A stretch of 64,000 nt of DNA from Halomonas sp. MCCC 1A13316. GTDB taxonomy: Bacteria; Pseudomonadota; Gammaproteobacteria; Pseudomonadales; Halomonadaceae. Of this stretch, positions 24,858-32,748 are shown piece by piece; the first letter of the stretch is position 1, and each line of letters begins with the position of its first letter. The position numbers and the translations under genes are program-made. The stretch covers positions 3,534,001 to 3,598,000 of the forward strand of contig NZ_CP053382.1 of the NCBI RefSeq assembly GCF_014931605.1. Direction: 5' to 3'. The notes under the pieces were generated by a model, which worked only from the letters and a program-made list of their open reading frames with translations, was not told the origin of the DNA and ran no database searches.

Positions 24858-26243
24858 TCAGGCGTGTTTGAGGTGGAATGACTTGGGCCGGGTCAATGTC
24901 TCGTAGCCGATGCGTGACAGCGAACAGCCCCGCCCCGATTGCTTGACCCCGGTCCAGGCCAGTTCAGGGTCGAGAAAGTCACAGCGGTTGGTGAACACCG
25001 TGCCGGCCTCCAGGCGTCGGGCAATGGACTCGCCCGTCGCGATATCCCGAGTGAATACTGCGGCGGTAAGGCCGAAGTCGCTGTCGTTCATCAGGCGTAT
25101 GGCTTCTTCGTCGTCCGCTACCGGCATGATGCCGACCACTGGGCCGAAGCTTTCCTCGCTCATCACCCGCATCGAATGGTCGACACCTGTCAGCACCTGT
25201 GGCGCCAGGTAGGCGCTCCCCGGCACCGACTGCAGGTAGTCGCCGGGGTCGATCCAAGCCTTGGCTCCGGCAGCTACCGCCTCCTCGACCTGGCCGCGCA
25301 CGAAGTCCGCCGCTGCGGGACGTACCAGCGGCCCCAGGGTGGTTTCGGGGTCGGTGGGGTTGCCCAGCCGGAGCTGGCGCACCCAGGCCACGGCGCGCTC
25401 GACGAAGTCGTCGAAAAGCGACTCGTGCACGTAGATGCGCTCGATGCCGCAGCAGCTCTGTCCCGAGTTGAAGAAGGCGCCGTCCATCACGCCCGGCACC
25501 GCCTCGTCGAGGTTCACGTCGGCACGGATATAGGCCGGATCCTTGCCGCCGAGCTCCAGCCCGGTGGCAATGAAGTGCCCGGCGGCGTTGCGCTCGACCA
25601 TCGCCCCGCCCGCCACCGAGCCGGTGAAAGAGACATGCGCGATACGGGCATCTCGGATCATCGTTTCAGCGGCGTCGTGAGAGAGGTGCAAATGCTGGAA
25701 CACTCCCTCGGGCAGGCCGGCCTCGTCGAAGGCCTGCTGGAAACGCTCAGCGCACAGCGGGGTCTGGGCGGAGTGCTTGAGGATTACCGCGTTGCCCGCC
25801 ATGATCGCTGGCACCACAGCATTCACGGCCGTCATGAAAGGGAAATTCCACGGCGCGACGATGAACGACACGCCTAGCGGTTCGCGGGTGATGTAGCGGG
25901 TGAAGCCGGGCTTGTCGGCCAAGCGGATCGGCGCCAGGGCATCCTCGGCCAGCGAGATCATGGTGCGCGCGCGATCCTCGAAACCGCCAATTTCGCCGCT
26001 GGCCACGGCGATCGGCCGCCCCATCTGCCAGGTCAGCTCCCGGGCCAATTCGTCGCGACGAGCGACGAAGGCATCGACCATCCTCGAGCACAACCGCGCC
26101 CGCTCGGCAAGATTCGTCTCGCGCCACGTACGCTGCGCCGCCACCGCTTTCTTCAATGTCGCTTCGACCCAGGCAGGGTCGGCCAACTCCCGCTCGACGT
26201 AGAGCGATCCGTCGACCGGTGAAATCGTTTTCTGTGTGGCCAT
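24858..26243 (-). CDS. Aldehyde dehydrogenase of the gamma-glutamyl operon
   Basis: A 461-residue NAD(P)-dependent aldehyde dehydrogenase. VAPWNFPFMTAVNAVVPAIMAGN forms the cofactor site, LELGGKDPAYI carries the general-base Glu, FFNSGQSCCGIERIYVHE holds the catalytic Cys, and EESFGPVVGIMPV the second Glu. The length is slightly short of the usual 480-500, at the N-terminus. I use the ATG at 26243, 7 nt after GAGGTG that overlaps the end of the ligase gene, so translation is coupled. Expected role: convert the gamma-glutamyl aminoaldehyde made by the alcohol dehydrogenase to the acid. Confidence 0.9.
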   Translation of the reverse strand: MATQKTISPVDGSLYVERELADPAWVEATLKKAVAAQRTWRETNLAERARLCSRMVDAFVARRDELARELTWQMGRPIAVASGEIGGFEDRARTMISLAEDALAPIRLADKPGFTRYITREPLGVSFIVAPWNFPFMTAVNAVVPAIMAGNAVILKHSAQTPLCAERFQQAFDEAGLPEGVFQHLHLSHDAAETMIRDARIAHVSFTGSVAGGAMVERNAAGHFIATGLELGGKDPAYIRADVNLDEAVPGVMDGAFFNSGQSCCGIERIYVHESLFDDFVERAVAWVRQLRLGNPTDPETTLGPLVRPAAADFVRGQVEEAVAAGAKAWIDPGDYLQSVPGSAYLAPQVLTGVDHSMRVMSEESFGPVVGIMPVADDEEAIRLMNDSDFGLTAAVFTRDIATGESIARRLEAGTVFTNRCDFLDPELAWTGVKQSGRGCSLSRIGYETLTRPKSFHLKHA

Positions 26244-26250
26244 GTGCACC

Positions 26251-27630
26251 TCAAATAATCTCAAAGTAGCGATCCAGCTCCCAGTCGGTGATATGGCGAC
26301 GGAACTGGCGTTCTTCCCATTCACGAGTGGCCGCGAAGTGCTCGACGAAGGCATCACCGAACAGGCTGCGTGCCGCCTCGGACGCCTTGAGCCGCTGAGC
26401 GGCCTCCCACAGCGTACGCGACAGCGCCTGATGCTCGGGATGGGCCAGCTCGTAGGCATTGCCGGTCACCGCCGCATCCGGTTCGAGCCGCTGCTCAATG
26501 CCGTAGAGGCCGGAGCCGATCGCCGCCGCCAACGCCAGGTAGGGGTTGGCATCGGCACTGCCCAGGCGGTATTCGACACGCTGCGACTTGGCGCTGCCGG
26601 GAATCACCCGCAGTGCCGTGGTGCGATTCTCCACGCCCCAGGTAGCATCGGTGGGTGCCCAGAAACCGGGAATCAGGCGGGTATAGCTGTTTACCGTGGG
26701 GGAGAACATGGCCAGGAACTCCGGCATCAGCTTCTGCTGCCCGGCGACGAAGTGGCGCTGAACGTCGCTCATGCCGTGGGGCTGGTCGGCGTCGAAGAAG
26801 GCCGATTCGCCACTGTCGCGGTGATTGAGCGAGAGATGGATGTGGCCGCTCTGGCCGGGGTAGTCCGGCGACCATTTGGCCATGAAGGTAGCCATCAGCC
26901 CGCGGCGCTGCGCCCATACCTTGGTGAAGGTCTTGAACAGTGCGCCCTTGTCGCCGGCGGCCAATGCATCGTCGACGCGTATCGCCGCCTCCAGCACGCC
27001 GGGGCCGGTCTCGGTATGCAGCCCCTCGATGGGAAAGTCCATCGTCTCGGCCATGCCCAGCAGTTCGTGGTAGAGCTCGCCATGCACCGAGCTCCTGAGC
27101 ATCGAGTAACCCATCATGTCGGGGGTCAGCGGCTTGAGGTTGCGAAAACCCTTCTCGCGCACCGACTCCGGGGTCTCCTGGAACATGAAGAACTCGTACT
27201 CCAGCGCACCGCAGACGGCAAAGCCCATCTCCCCGGCCTTCGCCAGCACGCGGCGTAGCAGCCCGCGTGGGCAAATCGTCTCGGCCGCGCCGGTGAACTC
27301 GGCCAGGAACAGCAGCATGTCGCCCTCGCAGGGCAACTCGCGGCAACTCTCGGGAATCACCCGCAGTTCGGCATCGGGGTAGCCGGTGTGCCAGCCGGTG
27401 TACTTCACGTTGTCGTAGAGTTCATCCTTGCTGTCCCAGCCCAGCACCACGTCGCAGAAGGCAAAGCCCTCGCTGAGTGCGTGAAAGAACTTGTCGCGAC
27501 GCATATACTTGCCGACCATCACGCCGTCGATGTCGAACATGCCGACCTTGACGTGGCTGAGGCCACGCTGTTCGACGATTCGCCGGGCATCGTCGGCGTT
27601 CTTGATGTCTCTTGCCTGGAGTCGGCTCAT
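26251..27630 (-). CDS. Glutamine synthetase-family gamma-glutamyl-amine ligase
   Basis: A 459-residue member of the GS family, but not a housekeeping GlnA. Catalytic segments are EYEFFMFQETP (metal Glu), GLHTETGPGVLEAA, SGHIHLSL, NSYTRLIPGFWAPTDATWGVENRT and VEYRLGSADANPYLALA. The N-terminal beta-grasp begins KVGMFDIDGVMVGKYM, as in PuuA-like enzymes that join glutamate to an amine with ATP. There is no adenylylation Tyr region as in GlnA. It is followed on the same strand by ALDH and Fe-ADH genes and preceded by a TRAP transporter, so the amine is probably imported by that transporter. Confidence 0.85.
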   Translation of the reverse strand: MSRLQARDIKNADDARRIVEQRGLSHVKVGMFDIDGVMVGKYMRRDKFFHALSEGFAFCDVVLGWDSKDELYDNVKYTGWHTGYPDAELRVIPESCRELPCEGDMLLFLAEFTGAAETICPRGLLRRVLAKAGEMGFAVCGALEYEFFMFQETPESVREKGFRNLKPLTPDMMGYSMLRSSVHGELYHELLGMAETMDFPIEGLHTETGPGVLEAAIRVDDALAAGDKGALFKTFTKVWAQRRGLMATFMAKWSPDYPGQSGHIHLSLNHRDSGESAFFDADQPHGMSDVQRHFVAGQQKLMPEFLAMFSPTVNSYTRLIPGFWAPTDATWGVENRTTALRVIPGSAKSQRVEYRLGSADANPYLALAAAIGSGLYGIEQRLEPDAAVTGNAYELAHPEHQALSRTLWEAAQRLKASEAARSLFGDAFVEHFAATREWEERQFRRHITDWELDRYFEII

Positions 27631-27686
27631 CTCGGTTTCCTCGCACCTCTTGTCTTTGTCGTTCACGGTTGCGGCGCAAGCCGACA

Positions 27687-27713
27687 GGGCGGGTGCGGCT
27701 ATCGCACCCGCCC
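27687..27713. terminator. Intercistronic hairpin between TRAP and ligase genes
   Basis: A perfect 11-bp stem (gggcgggtgcg / cgcacccgccc), 5-nt loop. On the minus strand, the coding direction, no T-tract follows, so it is more likely an mRNA-stabilising or attenuating hairpin than a full terminator. Confidence 0.5.
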
Positions 27714-27719
27714 TTTCCC

Positions 27720-28778
27720 TCAACCGTAGCGGTAGGGAGGTCCTGCTTGCTGCATGGTCTGCCGATAGTCCTTGAGGATCTGCACCACGCGGGCACTGCG
27801 GTCGCTCTCCTGGGCGATCTCGTCCCAGAAGGCCAGCGCCTCGTCCTCGATCTGCTGCCACTCCGACTCGGGAATCGAGGTCAGCTCCAGCTTTCCGCCG
27901 GTGGTGCGGTAGTGCGCCTCGCCCCACCAGTACCAGTGCTGACGGTAATAGTGCGAGCTGTCCATGCACAGTTTGAACAGGGTCTTGAGGTGCTCGGGTA
28001 GCTCGTTCCAACGCTCGGTGTTGGCGAAGTAGGAGCCCGCCCAGGCACCCGAGATGTTGTTGGTCAGGTAGTAGTTGCTGACGTCCGCCCAGCCCACGGT
28101 ATAGGCCTCGGTGATGCCGGCCCAGGCGATGCCGTCGAGCTCACGGGTCTGCATGGCAACCTCGATGTCCTCCCACGGCAGCGTCACCGGCACCACGCCG
28201 AAGCGGCTGAGGAAGCGCCCGGCGGTTGGGAAGGTGAACACGCGCTTGCCCTCGAGGTCTGCAAGGCTTCGAATCGGGTCGCGGGTGACGAAGTTGCACG
28301 GGTCCCAGGCGCCCGAACCCAGCCAGGTAACGCCCTCTACCTCGCCGTAAGCCTCCTCCCAGATCTCCTTGAGCCCGTAGTGGTGGAACAGTGCCGGCAC
28401 GTCGAGGCTGTAGCGCGAGGCGAACGGGAAGTAGCCGCCGAATACCGAGACGTCGACAGGTGCGTTGATCGAGTCGTCATCGCTCTGTACGGCATCGATG
28501 GTGCCGCGCTGCATGGCGCGGAACAGCTCGCCGGTGGGCACCAACTGGTCGGCGTAGTAGAGCTCGATCTCCATCTCGCCGTTGGCGGCCTTGTTGAAGG
28601 CGTCGATGGAGGGCTTGATGACATGCTCGGCTAACGCCGGCCCGGCGTAGGTTTGCAAGCGCCAGCGAATCGGGCTGCGCGACTGGGCGTGGACGTAGGG
28701 TGCCGAAATAGTGGTGGCCCCGACGGTGGCGGCAGTGGCCAGGCCCGCCTTCTTGAGAAAATCGCGACGATTGGTCAT
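27720..28778 (-). CDS. TRAP transporter substrate-binding protein (DctP family)
   Basis: A 352-residue periplasmic binding protein. Its N-terminus NRRDFLKKAGLATAATVGATTISAPYVHAQ is a twin-arginine-type signal, common in TRAP P-proteins. The mature part has ADQLVPTGELFRAMQRGTIDAV and LADLEGKRVFTFPTAGRFL, where P-proteins bind their ligand, usually a carboxylate, through a conserved Arg. In place of the usual R-x-P pattern there is FTFPTAGRF, with Trp-rich segments (ITWLGSGAWDPCN-type), so the ligand may be atypical. I recall that a Chromohalobacter TRAP protein was crystallised with ethanolamine; relation to this one is untested. ATG at 28778 has AGGAGA upstream. Confidence 0.88.
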   Translation of the reverse strand: MTNRRDFLKKAGLATAATVGATTISAPYVHAQSRSPIRWRLQTYAGPALAEHVIKPSIDAFNKAANGEMEIELYYADQLVPTGELFRAMQRGTIDAVQSDDDSINAPVDVSVFGGYFPFASRYSLDVPALFHHYGLKEIWEEAYGEVEGVTWLGSGAWDPCNFVTRDPIRSLADLEGKRVFTFPTAGRFLSRFGVVPVTLPWEDIEVAMQTRELDGIAWAGITEAYTVGWADVSNYYLTNNISGAWAGSYFANTERWNELPEHLKTLFKLCMDSSHYYRQHWYWWGEAHYRTTGGKLELTSIPESEWQQIEDEALAFWDEIAQESDRSARVVQILKDYRQTMQQAGPPYRYG

Positions 28779-28860
28779 GGGTCTTCTCCTGCTGTTTTGC
28801 TTGTTGTCGGAAGAATCGTGGTACTCGATCGTCGTGCCGTGGTGCACCTCCTGGGAGTCG

Positions 28861-30183
28861 TCAGTAGCCGCGATAGAGCTGCGGCAGCCACAGCGCCAGC
28901 TGCGGGAAAATGGTGATCAGCGCCAACCCGATCAGCATGATGCCGACGAAGGGCCAGACGCTACGGTAGATGTCGCCAAGCGAGATCTCCGGCGGCGCCA
29001 TGGCGCGCATCAGGAACAGGTTGTAGCCGAACGGCGGGGTCATGTAGGCGATCTGCACGGTGATGGTGTAGAGCACGCCGTACCAGATCGGGTCGAAGCC
29101 CAGGCTGATCACCAGCGGCACGTAGAGCGGTGCCACGATCACCAGCATGGCGGTGTCATCGAGGAACATCCCCAGCAGGATGTAGGAGAGCTGCATCATC
29201 ACGAGGATTTGCCACGGGCTCATGCCGATGCGGTCGAGAAAGATGTTCTCGATGGCGCGCACCGCGCCGAGGCCATCGAATACTGCACCGAAGCACAGCG
29301 CCGCCAGGATGATCCACATGAACATGCAGCTGATGCCGAGCGTCTTGTGCACGGTGCTCTCGATCACCTTCCAGGTCAGGCGGCGCTTGACCAGCGCGGC
29401 CAGGGTGGCCGACACCGCCCCTACCGCCGAACTCTCCACCAGGCTGGTGACGCCCATCAGGAACAGCCCGGTCATGAAGAAGAAGATCAGCAGCGGCAGG
29501 ATGCCGGCGCGCAGCAGCTTGAGCTTTTCGGCGAGGCTCATCTGGCGCTCTTCGGAGGGCAGCGCCGGGCCGAGATGCGGCTGCAGACGGCAGCGAATGA
29601 CGATGTAGATGACGAACAGCGCGGCCAGTATCAGGCCGGGAATGGCCCCGGCCAGCCACAGTTGGCTGACCGGCTGGCGCGCGATCATGCCGTAGAGCAC
29701 CAGCACCACGCTGGGAGGCACCAGGATGCCCAGCGAACTTCCCGCCTGAATCACGCCGGTAACCATGATCTTGTCGTAACCGCGCCGCAGCAGTTCCGGC
29801 AGGGCGATGGTCGCGCCGATGGCCATGCCCGCCACGCTCAACCCGTTCATCGCCGAGACCACCACCATCAGGCCGATGGTGCCCACCGCCAGGCCGCCCC
29901 TCAGTGAGCCCATCCAGACGTGGAACATCTCGTAGAGTTCGCTGGCAATACCCGACTCGGAGAGCATGTAGCCCATATAGATGAACAGCGGCAGGGTCAG
30001 CAGCGGATACCAGTTCATCAGCTGGATGGCGGAATTGAACGGCATCTCCACGCCACCCTGCCCCCACAGCAGCAGCGCCGAGGCGGCGCCGACGAAGCCG
30101 ATCACGCCGAATACCCGCTGCCCGGTGAGCAGCAGCAGCATCATGGTCGAGAACATCAGCAGGGCGATCATCTCGTAGCTCAT
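28861..30183 (-). CDS. TRAP transporter large permease (DctM family)
   Basis: A 440-residue membrane protein with about 12 hydrophobic segments. FGVIGFVGAASALLLWGQGG and LGILVPPSVVLVLYGMIA are DctM signatures, as is GMFLDDTAMLVIVAPLYVPLV. It forms the Na+-driven channel with DctQ. Its ATG overlaps the DctQ stop (ATGA). Confidence 0.93.
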   Translation of the reverse strand: MSYEMIALLMFSTMMLLLLTGQRVFGVIGFVGAASALLLWGQGGVEMPFNSAIQLMNWYPLLTLPLFIYMGYMLSESGIASELYEMFHVWMGSLRGGLAVGTIGLMVVVSAMNGLSVAGMAIGATIALPELLRRGYDKIMVTGVIQAGSSLGILVPPSVVLVLYGMIARQPVSQLWLAGAIPGLILAALFVIYIVIRCRLQPHLGPALPSEERQMSLAEKLKLLRAGILPLLIFFFMTGLFLMGVTSLVESSAVGAVSATLAALVKRRLTWKVIESTVHKTLGISCMFMWIILAALCFGAVFDGLGAVRAIENIFLDRIGMSPWQILVMMQLSYILLGMFLDDTAMLVIVAPLYVPLVISLGFDPIWYGVLYTITVQIAYMTPPFGYNLFLMRAMAPPEISLGDIYRSVWPFVGIMLIGLALITIFPQLALWLPQLYRGY

Positions 30184-30707
30184 TCAGGACTCCCCCCTTC
30201 CAGCGCCACGCCACGCGCCCGGGCAATGTCCTTGAACAGGGTCGAGATGCTCTGCAGCAGCATCAGCAGCACGCCGAAGGTCATGATGATCTTTATCGGC
30301 GCCAGGGGTGGCGCCCAGGAGGTGTAGCTCGTCTCGCCATAGCGCAAGGCATATTCGGTGCTGGATATGCCGCCGAACAGTAGCGTGCCGAGGAAGACGA
30401 TGAGCAGCAGGATGGTCATGGCATCGACGATGGCCCGCGTGCGGTCGGACCAGCGCGAGTAGAACAGGTCCATGCGTACATGGGCGTCCATCTGCATGGC
30501 GTAAGCGCCGCCCAGCAGATAGTAGGCGGCCATCATGAACTGCGAAACCTCGATGCTCCAGATCAGCGGGCTGTTGAAGGCGGTGCGCGCCACCGAGGCA
30601 TAGAGCAGGACGCCGATCATCACGAAGATCAGAAACATGACGATGCGCCCCACCACCCGGTTGAACGCATCCACCCAACGCACATAGAGCGTTATTATTC
30701 TTGGCAT
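30180..30707 (-). CDS. TRAP transporter small permease (DctQ family)
   Basis: A 175-residue protein with four hydrophobic segments (about residues 18-38, 50-66, 90-110 and 140-160). It is first of the seven-gene minus-strand operon (DctQ, DctM, DctP, GS-like ligase, ALDH, Fe-ADH, amidotransferase). The order Q-M-P differs from the more usual P-Q-M. I use the ATG at 30707; the frame extends upstream but reads as low-complexity arginine-rich sequence. Confidence 0.88.
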   Translation of the reverse strand: MPRIITLYVRWVDAFNRVVGRIVMFLIFVMIGVLLYASVARTAFNSPLIWSIEVSQFMMAAYYLLGGAYAMQMDAHVRMDLFYSRWSDRTRAIVDAMTILLLIVFLGTLLFGGISSTEYALRYGETSYTSWAPPLAPIKIIMTFGVLLMLLQSISTLFKDIARARGVALEGGSPE

Positions 30708-30839
30708 CTTCCAGTACCGATCGCTTGGGTTTCGCTCAGTCTTCGGACGTGACTCGGGAATGCGCAACAAGCATCGGTATCGGCGACGTCTGGGGTATCG
30801 ATGAAATCGATAATGCTCGCGAAAGGGACGCCTGAGCCG

Positions 30840-30866
30840 CGCCACGCACCCATAGGGTGCGTGGCG
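30840..30866. terminator. Hairpin after the LysR gene
   Basis: A perfect 12-bp stem (cgccacgcaccc / gggtgcgtggcg) with loop ATA, 29 nt past the LysR stop on the minus strand and before the DctQ gene. No T-tract. Confidence 0.55.
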
Positions 30867-30894
30867 AGGGCGATGATATCCGGCAGTGGTGGGG

Positions 30895-31854
30895 TCAGGT
30901 CTGGGTGATGACCTCGGCGGAGAGCCAGGGCAGCGCCCGCTCCAGCTGAGTCCGGAAATGCTGTTCCAGCAGGCGCCGGCTGTCGCGTGCCAGCAGCGCG
31001 GGCAGCTCGCCCAACTCGTCACGCCGAGCCACCAGCGTCAGCTCCCGGGTCAGTGGCGCCAGCGGCAACGGCGCCACCATAACCTGAAGGTCGTCGAGGC
31101 CGGCCTGATAGAGGCACAGCGGGGTGGTGATGGTCCATCCGGCACCGGCGCTGACCAGGCGCAGCACGGCGAAGGTGTTGTCGAGATGCAGCCGGGCAGG
31201 CAGCTCGAGCTGGTTCAAGCGCAGGTGGCGCTCGATGGCCTGGCCGATCAACGACTGCGGCGTATAGCGCACGAAGTCCAGGTGGCGCGCCAGCCAGCGC
31301 AGGTTGTCGAGCGGGCCGTTCCAGGAGAGCGGCATCACCAGCACGAAGGGCTCGCGCAGCAAGCCATGACGCTCCAGACCGTCGTAGTTCTCCAGCCGAT
31401 CATCGGAAACGATGATATCCACGTGACGCGTCAACAGGGAGTGGCCGTGCATGTGCGACAGCCCGGTGGTCAGGGTATAGTCGCGGGTATGGCGCCGTAT
31501 CAGCTCGATCAGCGGTTGTCCCACCGCCGTTGCCAGCGAGTCGACCAGCGCCAGGCGAACCTGATGGAGCTGGCCGAAACCACCGCTGACCAGCTCGCGC
31601 CGGGTATTGCGCGCATCGTCGAGCAGGCGGCGGGCACGGTCGTAGAAGAAGCGTCCTGCGCTGGTCGGCTCCAGGGGGCGTGAGTGACGCTTGAACAGCG
31701 TCACGCCCATGCTCTCCTCCAGGTTGGCCAGGCTCTGCGAAACCGAGGACTGCTTGAGCCCCAGCCGCCTGGCCGCCGCGCTCTGGCTGCCCTGCTCCAA
31801 TGTCTCGACGAAGATCTCCATGCTGCGAAGATCGAAACCGAAGCCGCTGCGCAT
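30895..31854 (-). CDS. LysR-family regulator, likely of the TRAP/gamma-glutamyl operon
   Basis: A 319-residue LysR protein with N-terminal helix-turn-helix FVETLEQGSQSAAARRLGLKQSSVSQSLANLEESMG and a type 2 periplasmic-binding-like effector domain. It lies upstream of the seven-gene operon on the same strand with a hairpin and about 190 bp between, so it probably has its own promoter and controls that operon. No ligand is deducible. Confidence 0.8.
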   Translation of the reverse strand: MRSGFGFDLRSMEIFVETLEQGSQSAAARRLGLKQSSVSQSLANLEESMGVTLFKRHSRPLEPTSAGRFFYDRARRLLDDARNTRRELVSGGFGQLHQVRLALVDSLATAVGQPLIELIRRHTRDYTLTTGLSHMHGHSLLTRHVDIIVSDDRLENYDGLERHGLLREPFVLVMPLSWNGPLDNLRWLARHLDFVRYTPQSLIGQAIERHLRLNQLELPARLHLDNTFAVLRLVSAGAGWTITTPLCLYQAGLDDLQVMVAPLPLAPLTRELTLVARRDELGELPALLARDSRRLLEQHFRTQLERALPWLSAEVITQT

Positions 31855-31943
31855 CTGTATGCCCTCGTTTCATCCCGTCGGGCGCTGAACTTCTCCAACA
31901 GCGCACCGGTCACACGACTGTCGTCTTTAACAGGGAGGTTCCG

Positions 31944-32747
31944 ATGACCGCAGAGGCCGTCGCTCCGACAGTGCGAGAGCGCCCCGTTTCCACCTGGACC
32001 GGCTGGGGACAGTGGCTAGCGCTCGCCACCATGACCATCGATCATCTCTCCCGTTATGTCTTGCCCGCCGGCTGGGAACTCGGCTGGGCGGGGTCGTCGC
32101 TGGGCCGCATCGCCTTTCCGTTGTTCGCCGCGATGGTCGCCTGGCATGGCCTGTTCAATACCCGCAATCCGCTGTGCTATGCCCGCCGCATCCTGGTCAT
32201 CGGGCTGACCGCCCAACTACCCTACATGCTGATGCCGCGGGCCTCCGATGCCTTCATCCTCAACGTCTGCTTCACCCTGGCACTGGGGTTGGCCTGGGGC
32301 GCCTGGCTGCGCGAACTGCTCGCGCGCCATCGCAGCGGCAGTCTGGGCAGCGCCTGGGCGGGGCTGGGCCTGGCGACGACCCTGGCGGTCTGGTATCTGC
32401 TCGGCGAATGGGTCGAGTACGGCCACCGCGGGTTGCTGCTGATTCCGCTGTTCATGCTTGCGCTGCACCACCTGCATAATGCCGGGGACTCACTTGCCGA
32501 GCGACTCGCTGCCGTCGCCATGGCCGTGCCGCTGTTGGTCGTCGCCGGACTCATGAACAGCTCCGATATGGCCAAGTCGTTTACCGTTGCCACCTGCCTG
32601 ACAGTGCTGTGGCTGGCCGCCGGCGCACATCGCCTGGCCCGCGACGTTCCCGTCGCCATGCCCCGCCGGCTGTGGCTGGCGTGGTACCCCAGCCACTTCG
32701 CACTTATCGCCCTGTGGTTGTGGACCAGCGGCGGTGCGCTCGGCTGA
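31944..32747 (+). CDS. TraX-family integral membrane acyltransferase-like protein
   Basis: A 267-residue membrane protein with about eight hydrophobic segments. LALATMTIDHLSRYVLP holds the family DH pair, followed by GRIAFPLFAAMVAWH, which is the TraX signature (RIAFPLFAF). TraX N-acetylates F-pilin, but chromosomal relatives occur without conjugation genes, and none are seen here. The start at 31944 has AGGGAGG. It converges with the GGDEF/EAL gene, stops one base apart. Function unknown. Confidence 0.8.
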   Translation: MTAEAVAPTVRERPVSTWTGWGQWLALATMTIDHLSRYVLPAGWELGWAGSSLGRIAFPLFAAMVAWHGLFNTRNPLCYARRILVIGLTAQLPYMLMPRASDAFILNVCFTLALGLAWGAWLRELLARHRSGSLGSAWAGLGLATTLAVWYLLGEWVEYGHRGLLLIPLFMLALHHLHNAGDSLAERLAAVAMAVPLLVVAGLMNSSDMAKSFTVATCLTVLWLAAGAHRLARDVPVAMPRRLWLAWYPSHFALIALWLWTSGGALG

Positions 32748-32748
32748 A

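Noticed and set aside
31944..32747. Conjugation system because of the TraX-like gene.
   Set aside because: No pilin, relaxase or other tra genes are present; chromosomal TraX-like proteins are common outside plasmids.
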